Below are positions 33,978-42,526 of a stretch of 64,000 bases of DNA, piece after piece. Numbering within the stretch: position 1 is the stretch's first letter; the number at the start of each line of letters is the position of its first letter. This DNA is from Mycetocola miduiensis. Lineage in GTDB: Bacteria; Actinomycetota; Actinomycetes; Actinomycetales; Microbacteriaceae. A program made the translations under genes and the position numbers. The notes beneath the pieces were generated by a model that did not search any database, was not told the DNA's origin, and saw only the letters and a list, made by a program, of their open reading frames with translations. The stretch is taken from positions 186,001-250,000 of the forward strand of contig NZ_FOVM01000006.1 in the NCBI RefSeq assembly GCF_900115155.1, given 5' to 3'.

Positions 33978-34810
33978 CCGCCTCGACGCCGGGTCACCAC
34001 CACCCGAGCAACCCGATCCTCAGCCTGAAGGATGCGGCGCTCGGCTTCGGTGAGCGCGTGCTGTGGAACGACCTCACCCTTGATGTCTGCGCCGGTGAGT
34101 TCCTCGCCGTTCTCGGACCGAACGGCTCAGGCAAGACGAGCCTGCTCAAGACGATCCTCGGCCAGCAGTCGCTCGACTCCGGCACGATCCGGTTCGACGG
34201 GCACCCGGTGCGCCGCGGCGACCGGCGGATCGGCTACATCCCCCAGCAGAAACTCATCCCCGGCGGCACGCCGATGCGAGGGCGCGACCTCGTCGCCCTC
34301 GGCGTCAACGGACACCGCTTCGGCCTCCCGGTCAGCCGTGGGGCGGAGAGGCGCCAGGTCGATAATCTCCTGGAGTCCGTCGGCGCCTCCCACTACGCCG
34401 ACGAACCGGTCGGGAACCTCTCCGGCGGCGAGCAACAGCGGCTCCGGGTCGGCCAGGCGCTCGCCGGAGACCCACGGATGCTGCTCTGCGACGAGCCGCT
34501 GCTCAGCCTGGACCTGCAGCACCAGCGCGGCGTCTCCGAACTGATCGACCGTCGGCGACGCGAGCACGGCACGCCCGTCGTCTTCGTCACTCACGACGTG
34601 AATCCGGTACTCGGTATGGTCGACCGCATCCTGTACCTCGCCGGCGGGCAGTTCCGTGAAGGGACGCCGGACGAAGTGCTGCGCAGCGACGTGCTCACCG
34701 AGTTGTACGGGACCCCCGTCGAGGTGCTCCGCACCGGCGGCAGGGTCGTCGTCGTCGGCATCCCTGACAGCGAAACCCACCACCACGGTCACGGCGAGGC
34801 CGGCGCGTGA
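33974..34810 (+). CDS. znuC: zinc ABC transporter, ATP-binding protein
   Basis: A 278-residue ATPase with Walker A (AVLGPNGSGKTSLLKTILGQ), the signature NLSGGEQQRLRVGQALAG and Walker B (MLLCDEPLLSLDLQHQRGVS). Short His clusters occur at both ends (GHHHPSN; ETHHHGHGEAGA), which fits metal handling. It starts at an ATG overlapping the znuA stop (ATGA) and its own stop overlaps the permease start (GTGA), so the three genes are translationally coupled. Confidence 0.93.
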   Translation: MTASTPGHHHPSNPILSLKDAALGFGERVLWNDLTLDVCAGEFLAVLGPNGSGKTSLLKTILGQQSLDSGTIRFDGHPVRRGDRRIGYIPQQKLIPGGTPMRGRDLVALGVNGHRFGLPVSRGAERRQVDNLLESVGASHYADEPVGNLSGGEQQRLRVGQALAGDPRMLLCDEPLLSLDLQHQRGVSELIDRRRREHGTPVVFVTHDVNPVLGMVDRILYLAGGQFREGTPDEVLRSDVLTELYGTPVEVLRTGGRVVVVGIPDSETHHHGHGEAGA

Positions 34811-35688
34811 GGGCCGCGACGCTGCTCGCGATCGGCGACGACGACCTGTGGTCGCGGATGTTCAACTTCGAGAACTACGGCGAACTCCTCGGCCTGGTGC
34901 AGAACTCGATCCTCGCCGGTGCTGTCCTCGGCATCGTCGGCGGTCTCATCGGAGTCTTCGTCATGCAGCGCGACATGGCCTTCGCCGTGCACGGAATCAG
35001 CGAACTGTCCTTCGCCGGCGCAGCGGCAGCCCTGCTGTTCGGGATGAACGTCGTGGCCGGGTCGCTGGCCGGTGCTCTCGTCGCCGCCATCGTGATCGGG
35101 ATACTCGGCTCGCGTGCCAGGGACAGGAACTCGATCATCGGCGTCCTCATGCCGTTCGGACTGGGCCTCGGAATCCTGTTCCTGGCCCTGTATCCCGGGA
35201 GAAGCGCCAACAAGTTCGGCCTGCTCACCGGCCAGATCATCTCGGTCGACGACCCGCAGCTGGGCTGGCTCAGCGCGATCAGCCTCGTCGTGCTCGTCTC
35301 CCTGCTGCTGATCTGGCGCCCGTTGAGCTTTGACAGCCTCGACGCCGACGTGGCTGCTGCACGCGGAGTGCCGACACGATTCGTCTCGCTCGCGTTCATG
35401 GTTCTGCTCGGGCTGATCGTCGCGGTCTCGGTGCAGATCATCGGCGCGCTGCTCGTGCTCGCCCTCGTCGTCACACCGGCCGCCGCGGCCTTGCGCCTGT
35501 CGGCCTCCCCGATTCTCGTGCCCGTGCTCGCGATGGTGTTCGGTTTCGTCTCCGCGGTCGGCGGCATCCTGCTGGCCATCGGTGGGTCGTTGCCGATCAG
35601 CCCGTACATCACGACGATCTCATTTTTCATCTACCTCGTCGCCCGTCTGGTCGGTCTGCGTGCCAGACCGCGCCCCGGGCTACGCTAG
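34807..35688 (+). CDS. znuB: zinc ABC transporter, permease
   Basis: A 293-residue membrane protein of the ABC-3 family (ZnuB/MntB type) with eight or nine helices. Family features are GVFVMQRDMAFAVHGISELS, SLAGALVAAIVIGILGSRAR and VQIIGALLVLALVVTPAAAA. It starts with GTG at 34807 inside the stop of the ATPase gene. Zinc rather than manganese is inferred from the His-rich binding protein and the Zur-type regulator and operator. Confidence 0.93.
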   Translation: MRAATLLAIGDDDLWSRMFNFENYGELLGLVQNSILAGAVLGIVGGLIGVFVMQRDMAFAVHGISELSFAGAAAALLFGMNVVAGSLAGALVAAIVIGILGSRARDRNSIIGVLMPFGLGLGILFLALYPGRSANKFGLLTGQIISVDDPQLGWLSAISLVVLVSLLLIWRPLSFDSLDADVAAARGVPTRFVSLAFMVLLGLIVAVSVQIIGALLVLALVVTPAAAALRLSASPILVPVLAMVFGFVSAVGGILLAIGGSLPISPYITTISFFIYLVARLVGLRARPRPGLR

Positions 35689-35715
35689 AACCAGGTCAAC
35701 GAAGGCAGTGAAAAC

Positions 35716-36117
35716 GTGGCAGTGAAGAGGAACACCTGGCAGCGGGAAGCCGTCCGTGAGGCGCTCGATTCGCGCGACGGATTCGTCAGCGCGCAGGGCC
35801 TGCACCAGGGCCTCCGTGACGCGGGATCCCATATCGGACTCGCCACCGTCTACCGGGCCCTCGCCGACCTGGCCAACGTCGGCGAAGCCGACTCCCTCCA
35901 GTCGCCCGACGGCGAGAGCCTCTACCGTGCGTGCGCATCCACGGGCCACCACCACCACCTGATCTGCCGCAACTGCGGCCTCACCGTGGAGATCGCGGCC
36001 ACCGAGGTGGAACAGTGGGCGAGGCAGACGGCATCCGACCATGGATTCACGGATGCCAGGCACATCGTCGACATCTTCGGGCTCTGTGCCGCGTGTACGG
36101 CGGCAGCGGCGCACTAG
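35716..36117 (+). CDS. zur: Fur family regulator, probably Zur
   Basis: A 133-residue metal-responsive repressor. The winged helix is in the first ~80 residues (FVSAQGLHQGLRDAGSHIGL, ATVYRALADLANVG). The dimer part carries STGHHHHLICRNCGLTVEI and GLCAACTAAAAH, giving two CxxC pairs for the structural zinc and a His-rich regulatory site. Start is GTG at 35716, 27 nt behind the permease gene, so it is in the same operon and would repress its own synthesis through the palindrome at 32998-33012. Zur is preferred over Fur because of the transporter context. Confidence 0.9.
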   Translation: MAVKRNTWQREAVREALDSRDGFVSAQGLHQGLRDAGSHIGLATVYRALADLANVGEADSLQSPDGESLYRACASTGHHHHLICRNCGLTVEIAATEVEQWARQTASDHGFTDARHIVDIFGLCAACTAAAAH

Positions 36118-36166
36118 CGATGCCCGTTCGCAGAACCGCGGAATCTCCTGTACGATAGACCCTTGG

Positions 36167-36189
36167 CTGAGTGGGCACCTCCCACTCAG
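36167..36189 (+). other. leader hairpin before rpmB
   Basis: CTGAGTGGG-CACCT-CCCACTCAG forms a perfect 9-bp stem about 100 nt before the rpmB start, just behind a -10-like TACGAT (36151-36156). It may be a leader element or a terminator for the zinc operon. No Zur-type palindrome is seen in this 173-bp gap. Confidence 0.55.
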
Positions 36190-36290
36190 ATCGCATACAC
36201 AATCCCCTCGTCGTCAAAGTCGAGCGGTTTCGTGTGCCGACAAGAGATCTTGGGCAGGACGAAAGTTCTGCGGTATTGAAGGAGAGAACC

Positions 36291-36527
36291 ATGGCAGCAA
36301 CCTGCCAGGTGACCGGAGCCGTTCCCGGCTTCGGACACAACATTTCGCACTCGCACCGACGCACCAAGCGTCGCTTCGACCCGAACGTGCAGAAGAAGAC
36401 GTACTTCGTACCGTCGCTTCGCCGTAACGTCACGCTCACGCTGAGCGCCAAGGGCATCAAGGTTATCGATGCTCGCGGAATTGAGTCGGTCGTCAAGGAC
36501 CTGCTGGCCCGTGGGGAGAAGATCTAA
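36291..36527 (+). CDS. rpmB: 50S ribosomal protein L28, cysteine-poor form
   Basis: A 78-residue L28: [20 protein letters not shown], then [20 protein letters not shown] and [20 protein letters not shown]. There is one cysteine only, so the CxxC zinc site of the zinc-binding L28 form is missing. The start follows AAGGAGAG. It is first in a three-gene set rpmB-rpmG-rpsN and shares one base with rpmG. It lies just behind the zinc transport genes. Confidence 0.95.
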   Translation: MAATCQVTGAVPGFGHNISHSHRRTKRRFDPNVQKKTYFVPSLRRNVTLTLSAKGIKVIDARGIESVVKDLLARGEKI

Positions 36528-36694
36528 TGGCAAAAGCACAGGACATTCGTCCGATCATCAAGCTTCGTTCGACGGCAGGCACCGGTTACACCTACGTGAC
36601 CAAGAAGAACCGTCGAAACAACCCCGACCGTCTCGTACTGAAGAAGTACGACCCCGTAGTGCGCAAGCACGTTGAATTCCGAGAGGAGCGCTAA
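36527..36694 (+). CDS. rpmG: 50S ribosomal protein L33, cysteine-free form
   Basis: A 55-residue L33: [20 protein letters not shown], then [20 protein letters not shown] and [15 protein letters not shown]. It has no cysteine, so it is the zinc-independent type. The ATG shares one base with the rpmB stop (TAATG), which couples translation of the two. It is too short to be picked up easily by length-based gene finding but is certain from its sequence. Confidence 0.96.
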   Translation: MAKAQDIRPIIKLRSTAGTGYTYVTKKNRRNNPDRLVLKKYDPVVRKHVEFREER

Positions 36695-36697
36695 GCC

Positions 36698-37003
36698 ATG
36701 GCTAAGAAGAGCATGATCGCGAAGAACAACCAGCGCAAAGTTATCGTTGAGCGTTACGCAGCAAAGCGCCTCGAGCTGAAGAAGGCCCTCGTGGACCCGA
36801 ACGGCACCGACGAGTCGCGTGAAGCCGCTCGCCTCGGCCTGCAGAAGCTTCCCCGCAACGCTTCACCGGTGCGCCTGCGCAACCGTGACGCTGTTGACGG
36901 ACGCCCCCGCGGCCACCTCTCGAAGTTCGGCATCTCGCGTGTCCGCTTCCGTGACATGGCGCACAAGGGCGAACTGCCCGGCATCACCAAGTCGAGCTGG
37001 TAA
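36698..37003 (+). CDS. rpsN: 30S ribosomal protein S14, cysteine-free long form
   Basis: A 101-residue S14 beginning [20 protein letters not shown] and ending [17 protein letters not shown], with [20 protein letters not shown] in the middle. The two CxxC pairs of the short zinc-binding S14 are missing; this is the longer form used when zinc is scarce in species that also have the zinc form. It is last in the rpmB-rpmG-rpsN set, 3 nt behind rpmG, and is followed by a strong terminator. Confidence 0.96.
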   Translation: MAKKSMIAKNNQRKVIVERYAAKRLELKKALVDPNGTDESREAARLGLQKLPRNASPVRLRNRDAVDGRPRGHLSKFGISRVRFRDMAHKGELPGITKSSW

Positions 37004-37310
37004 GCACCACAGACTCTGTTTCAACGGGTGTCGGCCTTCGGGCCGGCACCCGTTGTGTCGTTAACAGCAAAAGTCGCAGAATGACGCGGATTTTCGCTGA
37101 GAGCGTGATCTGAGGTGGAAAATCTGGTGTCAAAGCGACGGATGCTGTGACACGCCGGAGAAAAAGGGGCCACACGAGCCCGATTTCCGCGAGAACATGC
37201 GGAACTCTGATACATTCGAGGCGGTCAGACAGACCGGCCCGGGTGCACGAACGACTCGGGGCAAGTTATGAAACAGGCTGTAGAAAGCAAAGTCCGAGGA
37301 GGACAACTCA
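37004..37310. other. intergenic region between rpsN and HU
   Basis: About 300 bases holding the rpsN terminator (37024-37057) and the HU promoter region. A possible -10, TACATT, lies at 37211-37216, which would give a 5' leader of about 90 nt, and GAGGAGG at 37296-37302 is the HU ribosome binding site. No gene is seen. Confidence 0.55.
37024..37057 (+). terminator. terminator after rpsN
   Basis: 15-bp stem with one G-U pair and a TTCG tetraloop; arms at 37024-37038 and 37043-37057, 20 nt behind the rpsN stop, followed by a short T-containing stretch. Confidence 0.9.
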
Positions 37311-37598
37311 ATGGCTGATAAGTCGCTTAACAAGACCGAGCTCGTTGCAAAGATCGCATCCGAGACGAACCAGAGCCAGGCGACCGTTGGCGGCGTCCTC
37401 GACTCGCTGTTCGCCGTTCTCGCTGACTCGGTCAGCAACGACGTCAAGGTCACCATCCCGGGATGGCTCGCAGTCGAGCGCACCTCGCGTGCAGCACGCA
37501 CGGGCCGTAACCCGCAGACCGGTGCTGAGATCCAGATCCCGGCCGGTCACTCGGTCAAGGTTTCGGCTGGTTCAAAGCTGAAGGCTGCCGCAAAGTAA
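37311..37598 (+). CDS. hup: HU family DNA-binding protein
   Basis: A 95-residue nucleoid protein: SLNKTELVAKIASETNQSQA, VKVTIPGWLAVERTSRAART and GRNPQTGAEIQIPAGHSVKV. The usual HU core GFGxF is here IPGWLAVE, as in some actinobacterial forms. It lacks the Lys/Ala/Pro-rich tail of the mycobacterial HupB, so it is the short type. It bends and compacts DNA as a dimer. It has its own promoter, a strong ribosome binding site and a long perfect terminator. Confidence 0.95.
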   Translation: MADKSLNKTELVAKIASETNQSQATVGGVLDSLFAVLADSVSNDVKVTIPGWLAVERTSRAARTGRNPQTGAEIQIPAGHSVKVSAGSKLKAAAK

Positions 37599-37604
37599 TC
37601 GTCT

Positions 37605-37641
37605 GAAAGGGGATGCCACGCACCGCGTGGCATCCCCTTTC
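37605..37641 (+). terminator. terminator after the HU gene
   Basis: Perfect 17-bp stem (37605-37621 with 37625-37641) and a 3-nt loop, 7 nt behind the stop codon. The stem ends in CCCCTTTC. One of the strongest hairpins in the window, fitting a highly expressed gene. Confidence 0.93.
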
Positions 37642-37752
37642 GTCGTTAACGCGGAATTCGGGGCATCCGCTCTTCCCTCGAAGTGTGGCCACGGCGGGCG
37701 GCGGTCAGCAGTACCGCAGGTTGGCGACCGCGCTGCAACGTAGGCTTGAAGG

Positions 37753-39717
37753 GTGCTTCGTGTAACCCGGATCGTCGGCCCCGCCGTCCTCGTCGCCGCC
37801 TCGCTCCTCGCGCTGATGGTCGGACTGGCCTACGGCGGCGGAGCGGACCCGCGTCCCATCGGCGACCCGGGCGCTCTCGTGCGGTTCGGGCTGCCGATCG
37901 CGAAGCTTTTCGTCAACCTCGGCGCTGCTGTGACGATCGGCGCCATCGTGCTTGCGCTGTTCGCCTTCTCGCCGAAGAAGGACGAATACCACCGCGCCCT
38001 CGATGTCGCGGCATCCGGTGCTGCGGTGTACGCCATCGCCGCCGGCGCCACCGGCTTTCTGACCTTCCTGAACGTCACCGGCACCGCCATCACCTTCGAT
38101 GACCAGTTCGGCGCAAAACTCGGCCTGTTCTTCACCGACGTCGAACTGGGGCAGGCCTGGCTCGCCACCACCCTCATCGCCGCCACACTCACCGTGCTGT
38201 GCTTCGCCGTGCGCGGCCAAATCCTCATGGTGTTCATTGGAGTGCTCGCGCTGATCTCGCTCGTGCCGATGGCGCAGCAGGGCCACGCGGCGGGCACCGC
38301 CGGTCACGACGCCGCGGTCACCGGACTCGGGCTGCACCTCCTCTTCGCCGCGGTGTGGCTCGGCGGCCTGCTCACGATCATCCTTCTTCGAGAGACACTC
38401 GAGTCCGGCCGCATCATCCCCGTCATCGAGCGCTATTCGACTCTCGCCCTGGCGTCCTTCATCGTCGTCGCTGTGTCAGGCTACGCGAGCGCGGAGCTTC
38501 GGATCGGCACGCTCGACCACCTCCTCACCCCATACGGCGTCCTCGTCCTCGGAAAAGCCGCCGTGCTGATCGCGATCGGGCTGTTCGGAGCCGTGCAGCG
38601 CAACTGGCTGATCGGGCGGATGAAAGCTGCGGGCGCGTCGATCGGGCGCTACTTCTGGTGGATCGTCGTCGCCGAACTCGCGTTCATGGGCATCGCCTCC
38701 GGCCTCGCCGCCGCGCTCGCCCGCACGGCAACGCCCGTGCCCGAAGAGCTCCCAGGAGTGCCGACCGCCGCTGAGATCCTCACCGGTGAACCTCTTCCCC
38801 CAGAACTGACCTTTGAGCGCTACTTCACCGTCTGGGACATCGACCTGATCTGGCTGCTGATCACGGCGTTCGGAATCTTCTTCTACGTGGCAGGCGTGGT
38901 CCGCCTTCGCCGCCGCGGCGACACGTGGCCGATCCATCGCACCGTGTTGTGGGTGCTCGGCCTGCTCGTGCTCTTCTACCTCACGAGCGGCGGCGTCGCC
39001 GCCTACCAGGACTACCTCTTCAGCGTGCACATGCTCGGGCACATGGGCCTCACCATGCTCGTCCCCGTGCTCCTCGTCCCCGGCGCCCCTGTGACCCTCG
39101 CCATGCGAGCCATCGAGAAGAGGGACGACGGATCCCGCGGTGCACGCGAGTGGATCCTCCTCGCCGTTCACTCGAAGTTCGCCGGCGTCATCGCCAACCC
39201 GATCGTCGCCGCCGTCCTCTTCGTCGGCTCGCTCTGGATTTTCTACTACTCACCGCTGATGCGCTGGTCAATGACCGACCACATCGGGCACGAGTGGATG
39301 ATCGTTCACTTCGTGCTCACGGGGTACCTCTTCGTGCAGTCGCTCATCGGTGTCGACCCGGTTCCGTTCCGGCTCTCCTACCCGTTGCGACTGCTGCTGC
39401 TGCTCGCCACGATGGCTGCCCACGCCTTCTTCGGGCTCGCGATCATGTCGAACGTCGGGCTGTTCCTCGCCGACTGGTTCGGAGCCATGGGCCGGACCTG
39501 GGGCTCGACCCCGCTCGCCGACCAGCAGACCGGCGGCGGCATCGCCTGGAGCCTCGGTGAGTTGCCGACCATCGCCCTGGCCATCACCGTCGCCATCCAG
39601 TGGAGCCGCAGCGACACCAAGGATCAGAAGCGGCTCGATCGAAACGCAGATCGTACCGATGACGCCGAACTCAAGGAGTACAACGAGCGTCTCGCTCGGA
39701 TGTCCGGCCGCGGCTGA
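37753..39717 (+). CDS. CopD-CtaG fusion membrane protein (copper/cytochrome oxidase assembly)
   Basis: A 654-residue fusion with about 16 membrane helices. Residues ~1-330 are a CopD-like copper import domain (HLLFAAVWLGGLLTIILLRE, YSTLALASFIVVAVSGYASA). Residues ~350-620 are a CtaG (caa3-type) domain (WPIHRTVLWVLGLLVLFYLT, FSVHMLGHMGLTMLVPVLLV, HIGHEWMIVHFVLTGYLFVQ) with many His and Met that can bind copper. It probably supplies copper for the terminal oxidase. This fusion is usual in actinobacteria. Start is GTG at 37753, with TAGGCT (37741-37746) 6 nt before it, suggesting a leaderless mRNA. Confidence 0.92.
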   Translation: MLRVTRIVGPAVLVAASLLALMVGLAYGGGADPRPIGDPGALVRFGLPIAKLFVNLGAAVTIGAIVLALFAFSPKKDEYHRALDVAASGAAVYAIAAGATGFLTFLNVTGTAITFDDQFGAKLGLFFTDVELGQAWLATTLIAATLTVLCFAVRGQILMVFIGVLALISLVPMAQQGHAAGTAGHDAAVTGLGLHLLFAAVWLGGLLTIILLRETLESGRIIPVIERYSTLALASFIVVAVSGYASAELRIGTLDHLLTPYGVLVLGKAAVLIAIGLFGAVQRNWLIGRMKAAGASIGRYFWWIVVAELAFMGIASGLAAALARTATPVPEELPGVPTAAEILTGEPLPPELTFERYFTVWDIDLIWLLITAFGIFFYVAGVVRLRRRGDTWPIHRTVLWVLGLLVLFYLTSGGVAAYQDYLFSVHMLGHMGLTMLVPVLLVPGAPVTLAMRAIEKRDDGSRGAREWILLAVHSKFAGVIANPIVAAVLFVGSLWIFYYSPLMRWSMTDHIGHEWMIVHFVLTGYLFVQSLIGVDPVPFRLSYPLRLLLLLATMAAHAFFGLAIMSNVGLFLADWFGAMGRTWGSTPLADQQTGGGIAWSLGELPTIALAITVAIQWSRSDTKDQKRLDRNADRTDDAELKEYNERLARMSGRG

Positions 39718-39722
39718 ACGGC

Positions 39723-40850
39723 CTACGCGTCGCCGTCTTCGGCGAGAGTCGCCGCGACGGTCCCGTCCGACAGGATGTAGAGATTGCCAGCCATCGAGAA
39801 CGGCACGTCCGCGTCGTACGGGGTGATTGACCCGTCGTAGAGCGACTGAACGTCGACCGCGAGGTGAGCGTCACCCCGCGTGGTGGGGATCACCCAGGAT
39901 TCCGGTCCTGCTTCGACCGTGACCTCTGGGTACTCCTCGAACGACCACTGTGGATCGCCTGAGATGCGATCGTCGACGACGATGCCGAACGGGCATCCGG
40001 TCGGTTGCAGCACCTTCTGTTCGGTACACGCATCGAGTTGCGCGTTCACGGCCTTCTGAGCCGCCGTCACGAACTCGTCTGTCGGCGCCGCTTTCACGGC
40101 GGCCTCGTGCACGCGGCTGGGCTCGTCGACGAGGACCGATTCCTTGTCAGAAGTGAGCAAGTCACTCGTCGACTCGAAGACGTATGCCCCAGGCGTGAAG
40201 ACCTGCACATTCACGATGTTGTGGAACGACGGAACCGCTACTCCGGTCAACGACCGGGCGTCGAGGCCGAACCCGTTCGCACTGAATACCGTCGCGTGCT
40301 CCACGGCCAGGTTCACCACCGCGAGCGGGCTCTCGGCGAAAGACCAGGTCGGGATGAGGGGGAATCGAGTTCCAGCACGCTGAACCAGGAACGTGGATTC
40401 GCCGTACGCGTCGTTGCTTTCGAAGGACCAGGTGACCGCGTGGATGCCGTCCCCCTGATCGAGGTCGTCAACGAGGGCGAGGTTGGTCAGCTCGGGGAGG
40501 GCAGCGTTCCGAAGCAGCGCATTCGAGCTCCCCTCGGGAAGTCCAGCCTCCGTGAGGTCGGATTCTTCCAGCTCGACCCCGGGGATCTGCAGGGCGCTTG
40601 CGGCATCCTTCCTCTGCAGCGCGCTGAGATAGTTGCCGACGAATGCCCCGGCGCCGTACACGTCGCGGTTGAGGGCCCCAATCGCGGCGAACGCCGCACC
40701 GATGAGCATCGTCCCGACGACAGCCCAGATGATGGTTGCCCTGGTGCGCTGCGTCGCGGATGGGTGAGGTTCAGGTGCGGGCGGTTCCGTCCAGCCGGCC
40801 GGTGCGCTCTCTTGAGGGTGCATCTGAACGGGATTTTGGGGCTGGCTCAC
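39723..40850 (-). CDS. membrane-anchored protein of unknown function
   Basis: A 375-residue protein with a Pro-rich cytoplasmic start, one membrane helix at about residues 38-60 (IIWAVVGTMLIGAAFAAIGA), and a large outer part. The outer part contains a NTF2-like or penicillin-binding-like segment (YLSALQRKDAASALQIPGVE) and repeating beta-strands with aromatic residues. I see no catalytic motif. It converges on the CopD-CtaG gene with a 5-nt gap and diverges from the helicase gene. It may be an envelope protein. Confidence 0.7.
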   Translation of the reverse strand: MSQPQNPVQMHPQESAPAGWTEPPAPEPHPSATQRTRATIIWAVVGTMLIGAAFAAIGALNRDVYGAGAFVGNYLSALQRKDAASALQIPGVELEESDLTEAGLPEGSSNALLRNAALPELTNLALVDDLDQGDGIHAVTWSFESNDAYGESTFLVQRAGTRFPLIPTWSFAESPLAVVNLAVEHATVFSANGFGLDARSLTGVAVPSFHNIVNVQVFTPGAYVFESTSDLLTSDKESVLVDEPSRVHEAAVKAAPTDEFVTAAQKAVNAQLDACTEQKVLQPTGCPFGIVVDDRISGDPQWSFEEYPEVTVEAGPESWVIPTTRGDAHLAVDVQSLYDGSITPYDADVPFSMAGNLYILSDGTVAATLAEDGDA

Positions 40851-40905
40851 GCAGCTATCCTATGGTGTCGCGACAGATCATCCCTCGGCAGGAGGCGACG
40901 AACGG

Positions 40906-42312
40906 ATGCCATTCCACACCCTCCGTGCGCCCCTCCCAGCCCCGGCGAATACAGTGGATACTTCAAGCGAACTCTCACTGAAGGCATCCGTGACCAACCC
41001 CAAGCCGGCATTCGAACTCTCCCCCGAGCAGCAGTCCGTTTTCGACCGCATCGAAGGCACCCGGGAGAACGTGTTCGTCACCGGTCGTGCCGGAACCGGA
41101 AAGTCCACCCTGCTGAACCACCTGTCCTGGAACACCGAGAAGCAGATCGTCATCTGCGCTCCTACCGGCGTCGCAGCGCTCAACGTCGGCGGGCAGACCA
41201 TCCACTCGCTGTTCCGCCTGCCGATCGGGCTCATCGCCGACCACGACATCGACCAGAGCGACCAGGTCAAGAAGCTGCTCAACACCATCGACACGATCGT
41301 CATCGACGAGGTCTCGATGGTCAACGCCGACCTGATGGATGCCATCGACCGCAGCCTCCGGCAGGCCCGCCAACGCCGTCACGAACCTTTCGGCGGCGTG
41401 CAGGTCGTGCTGTTCGGCGACCCGTACCAGCTGGCGCCGGTGCCCGGCCAGGGCGAGGAACGCAACTACATTCAGGACACCTACCGGTCGTTCTGGTTCT
41501 TCGACGCGAAGGTGTGGCAGGAAACGCCGCTGCACATCATCGAACTGACCGAGATCCACCGGCAGTCGGATGCCGACTTCAAGTACATGCTCAACGCCGT
41601 CCGTCACGGACAGGTCACCGCTCAGATCGCCGGGGCGCTCAACACGATGGGGGCGCGGACACCGCCAGATGACGGAACGATCACCCTGGCGACGCGCAAC
41701 GACATCGTGAACCGCATCAACGCTGCCGCGCTCGCGAAACTGCCGGGACGCGCGCTCAAGGCCACCGCCGAAGTGAGCGGGGACTTCGGGAAGGCGACGT
41801 ACCCGGCCGACGAAACACTCGAGCTCAAGGTCGGCGCGCAGGTGATGTTCCTCCGCAACGACAGCGGAGGAGGCGGCGAGGGCCAACGCTGGGTGAACGG
41901 AACGATCGGGCGGGTCACGAAGATCGACACCAACGTCTTCGTCGAGATCGACGGTGAGATCGTCGAAGTGGAACCCGTTGTGTGGGAGAAGTACCGGTAC
42001 AGCTACATCGCCGCGACGAAGCAGCTGAAGAAGGACATCGTCGCCGAGTTCACCCAGTTCCCGCTCCGGCTCGCCTGGGCGGTCACTATCCACAAGTCGC
42101 AAGGCAAGACCTACGACAGTGCCATCATCGACCTCGGCTCCCGTGCGTTCAGCCCCGGCCAGACGTACGTCGCGCTCAGCCGGCTGACCTCCCTCGACGG
42201 GCTATACCTCACCCGCCCGTTGCGCCCGAGTGACATCCTCGTCGACTCGGATGTGGAGCGGTTCATGCGGTTTGACCGCCCTTCGACTCTCGGCTCCGCC
42301 GAGAATCTCTAG
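40906..42312 (+). CDS. Pif1-like superfamily 1 DNA helicase
   Basis: A 468-residue helicase. Motifs are Walker A (VFVTGRAGTGKSTLLNHLSW), APTGVAALNVGGQTIHSLF, Walker B (IDTIVIDEVSMVNADLMDAI), FGDPYQLAPVPGQ and the late motifs WAVTIHKSQGKTYD and GQTYVALSRLTSLDGLYLT. Pif1 enzymes unwind DNA 5'-3' and resolve G-quadruplexes. ATG 40906 has GGAGG at 40891-40895; GTG 40990 behind GAAGG is an alternative that removes 28 weakly conserved residues. The last ten codons lie in the first of three tandem 39-bp repeats, so the present C-terminus was made by that repeat. Confidence 0.9.
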   Translation: MPFHTLRAPLPAPANTVDTSSELSLKASVTNPKPAFELSPEQQSVFDRIEGTRENVFVTGRAGTGKSTLLNHLSWNTEKQIVICAPTGVAALNVGGQTIHSLFRLPIGLIADHDIDQSDQVKKLLNTIDTIVIDEVSMVNADLMDAIDRSLRQARQRRHEPFGGVQVVLFGDPYQLAPVPGQGEERNYIQDTYRSFWFFDAKVWQETPLHIIELTEIHRQSDADFKYMLNAVRHGQVTAQIAGALNTMGARTPPDDGTITLATRNDIVNRINAAALAKLPGRALKATAEVSGDFGKATYPADETLELKVGAQVMFLRNDSGGGGEGQRWVNGTIGRVTKIDTNVFVEIDGEIVEVEPVVWEKYRYSYIAATKQLKKDIVAEFTQFPLRLAWAVTIHKSQGKTYDSAIIDLGSRAFSPGQTYVALSRLTSLDGLYLTRPLRPSDILVDSDVERFMRFDRPSTLGSAENL

Positions 42313-42398
42313 GGAGCGCCTTCGATTCTCGGCTCCGCCGAGAATCTCTAGGGAGCGCCTTCGACTCTCGGCTCCGCCGAGAGTCTCTAGGGAGCGCC
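42282..42398 (+). repeat. three tandem 39-bp hairpin repeats at the 3' end of the helicase gene
   Basis: Units at 42282-42320, 42321-42359 and 42360-42398. Each holds a hairpin of the form GAYTCTCGGC-TCC-GCCGAGARTC. Copy 2 is perfect with a T-A pair; copy 3 is perfect with a C-G pair at the same place; copy 1 has one mismatch there. The first copy contains the helicase stop codon (42310-42312). Because 39 is a multiple of 3, each copy ends with an in-phase TAG. They probably act as a triple terminator. Confidence 0.88.
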
Positions 42399-42441
42399 CT
42401 CACCCCTGGGTTGAACCGAGGCGCTCTGACGGCTGGCACGG

Positions 42442-42521
42442 AAAACAGGAGATCACACGATTTTCAGGACCGAAGTCGCGAAAGCATCCTGGTAACCGTG
42501 CGATGTCCTGCGAAGCGTGCG
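42442..42521. repeat. 80-bp palindromic repeat, copy 1
   Basis: 74 of 80 positions match copy 2 at 43291-43370, in the same orientation. The core is an imperfect inverted repeat (arms 42446-42470 and 42486-42510) that folds into a long hairpin. It lies just behind the stop codon side of the alpha/beta hydrolase gene. It looks like a REP-type or small non-autonomous element. Confidence 0.85.
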
Positions 42522-42526
42522 GCGAG

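Noticed and set aside
36118-36290. Zur operator before rpmB
   Set aside because: I looked for a palindrome like TGATAACCGTTATCA and found only a GC hairpin of different type.
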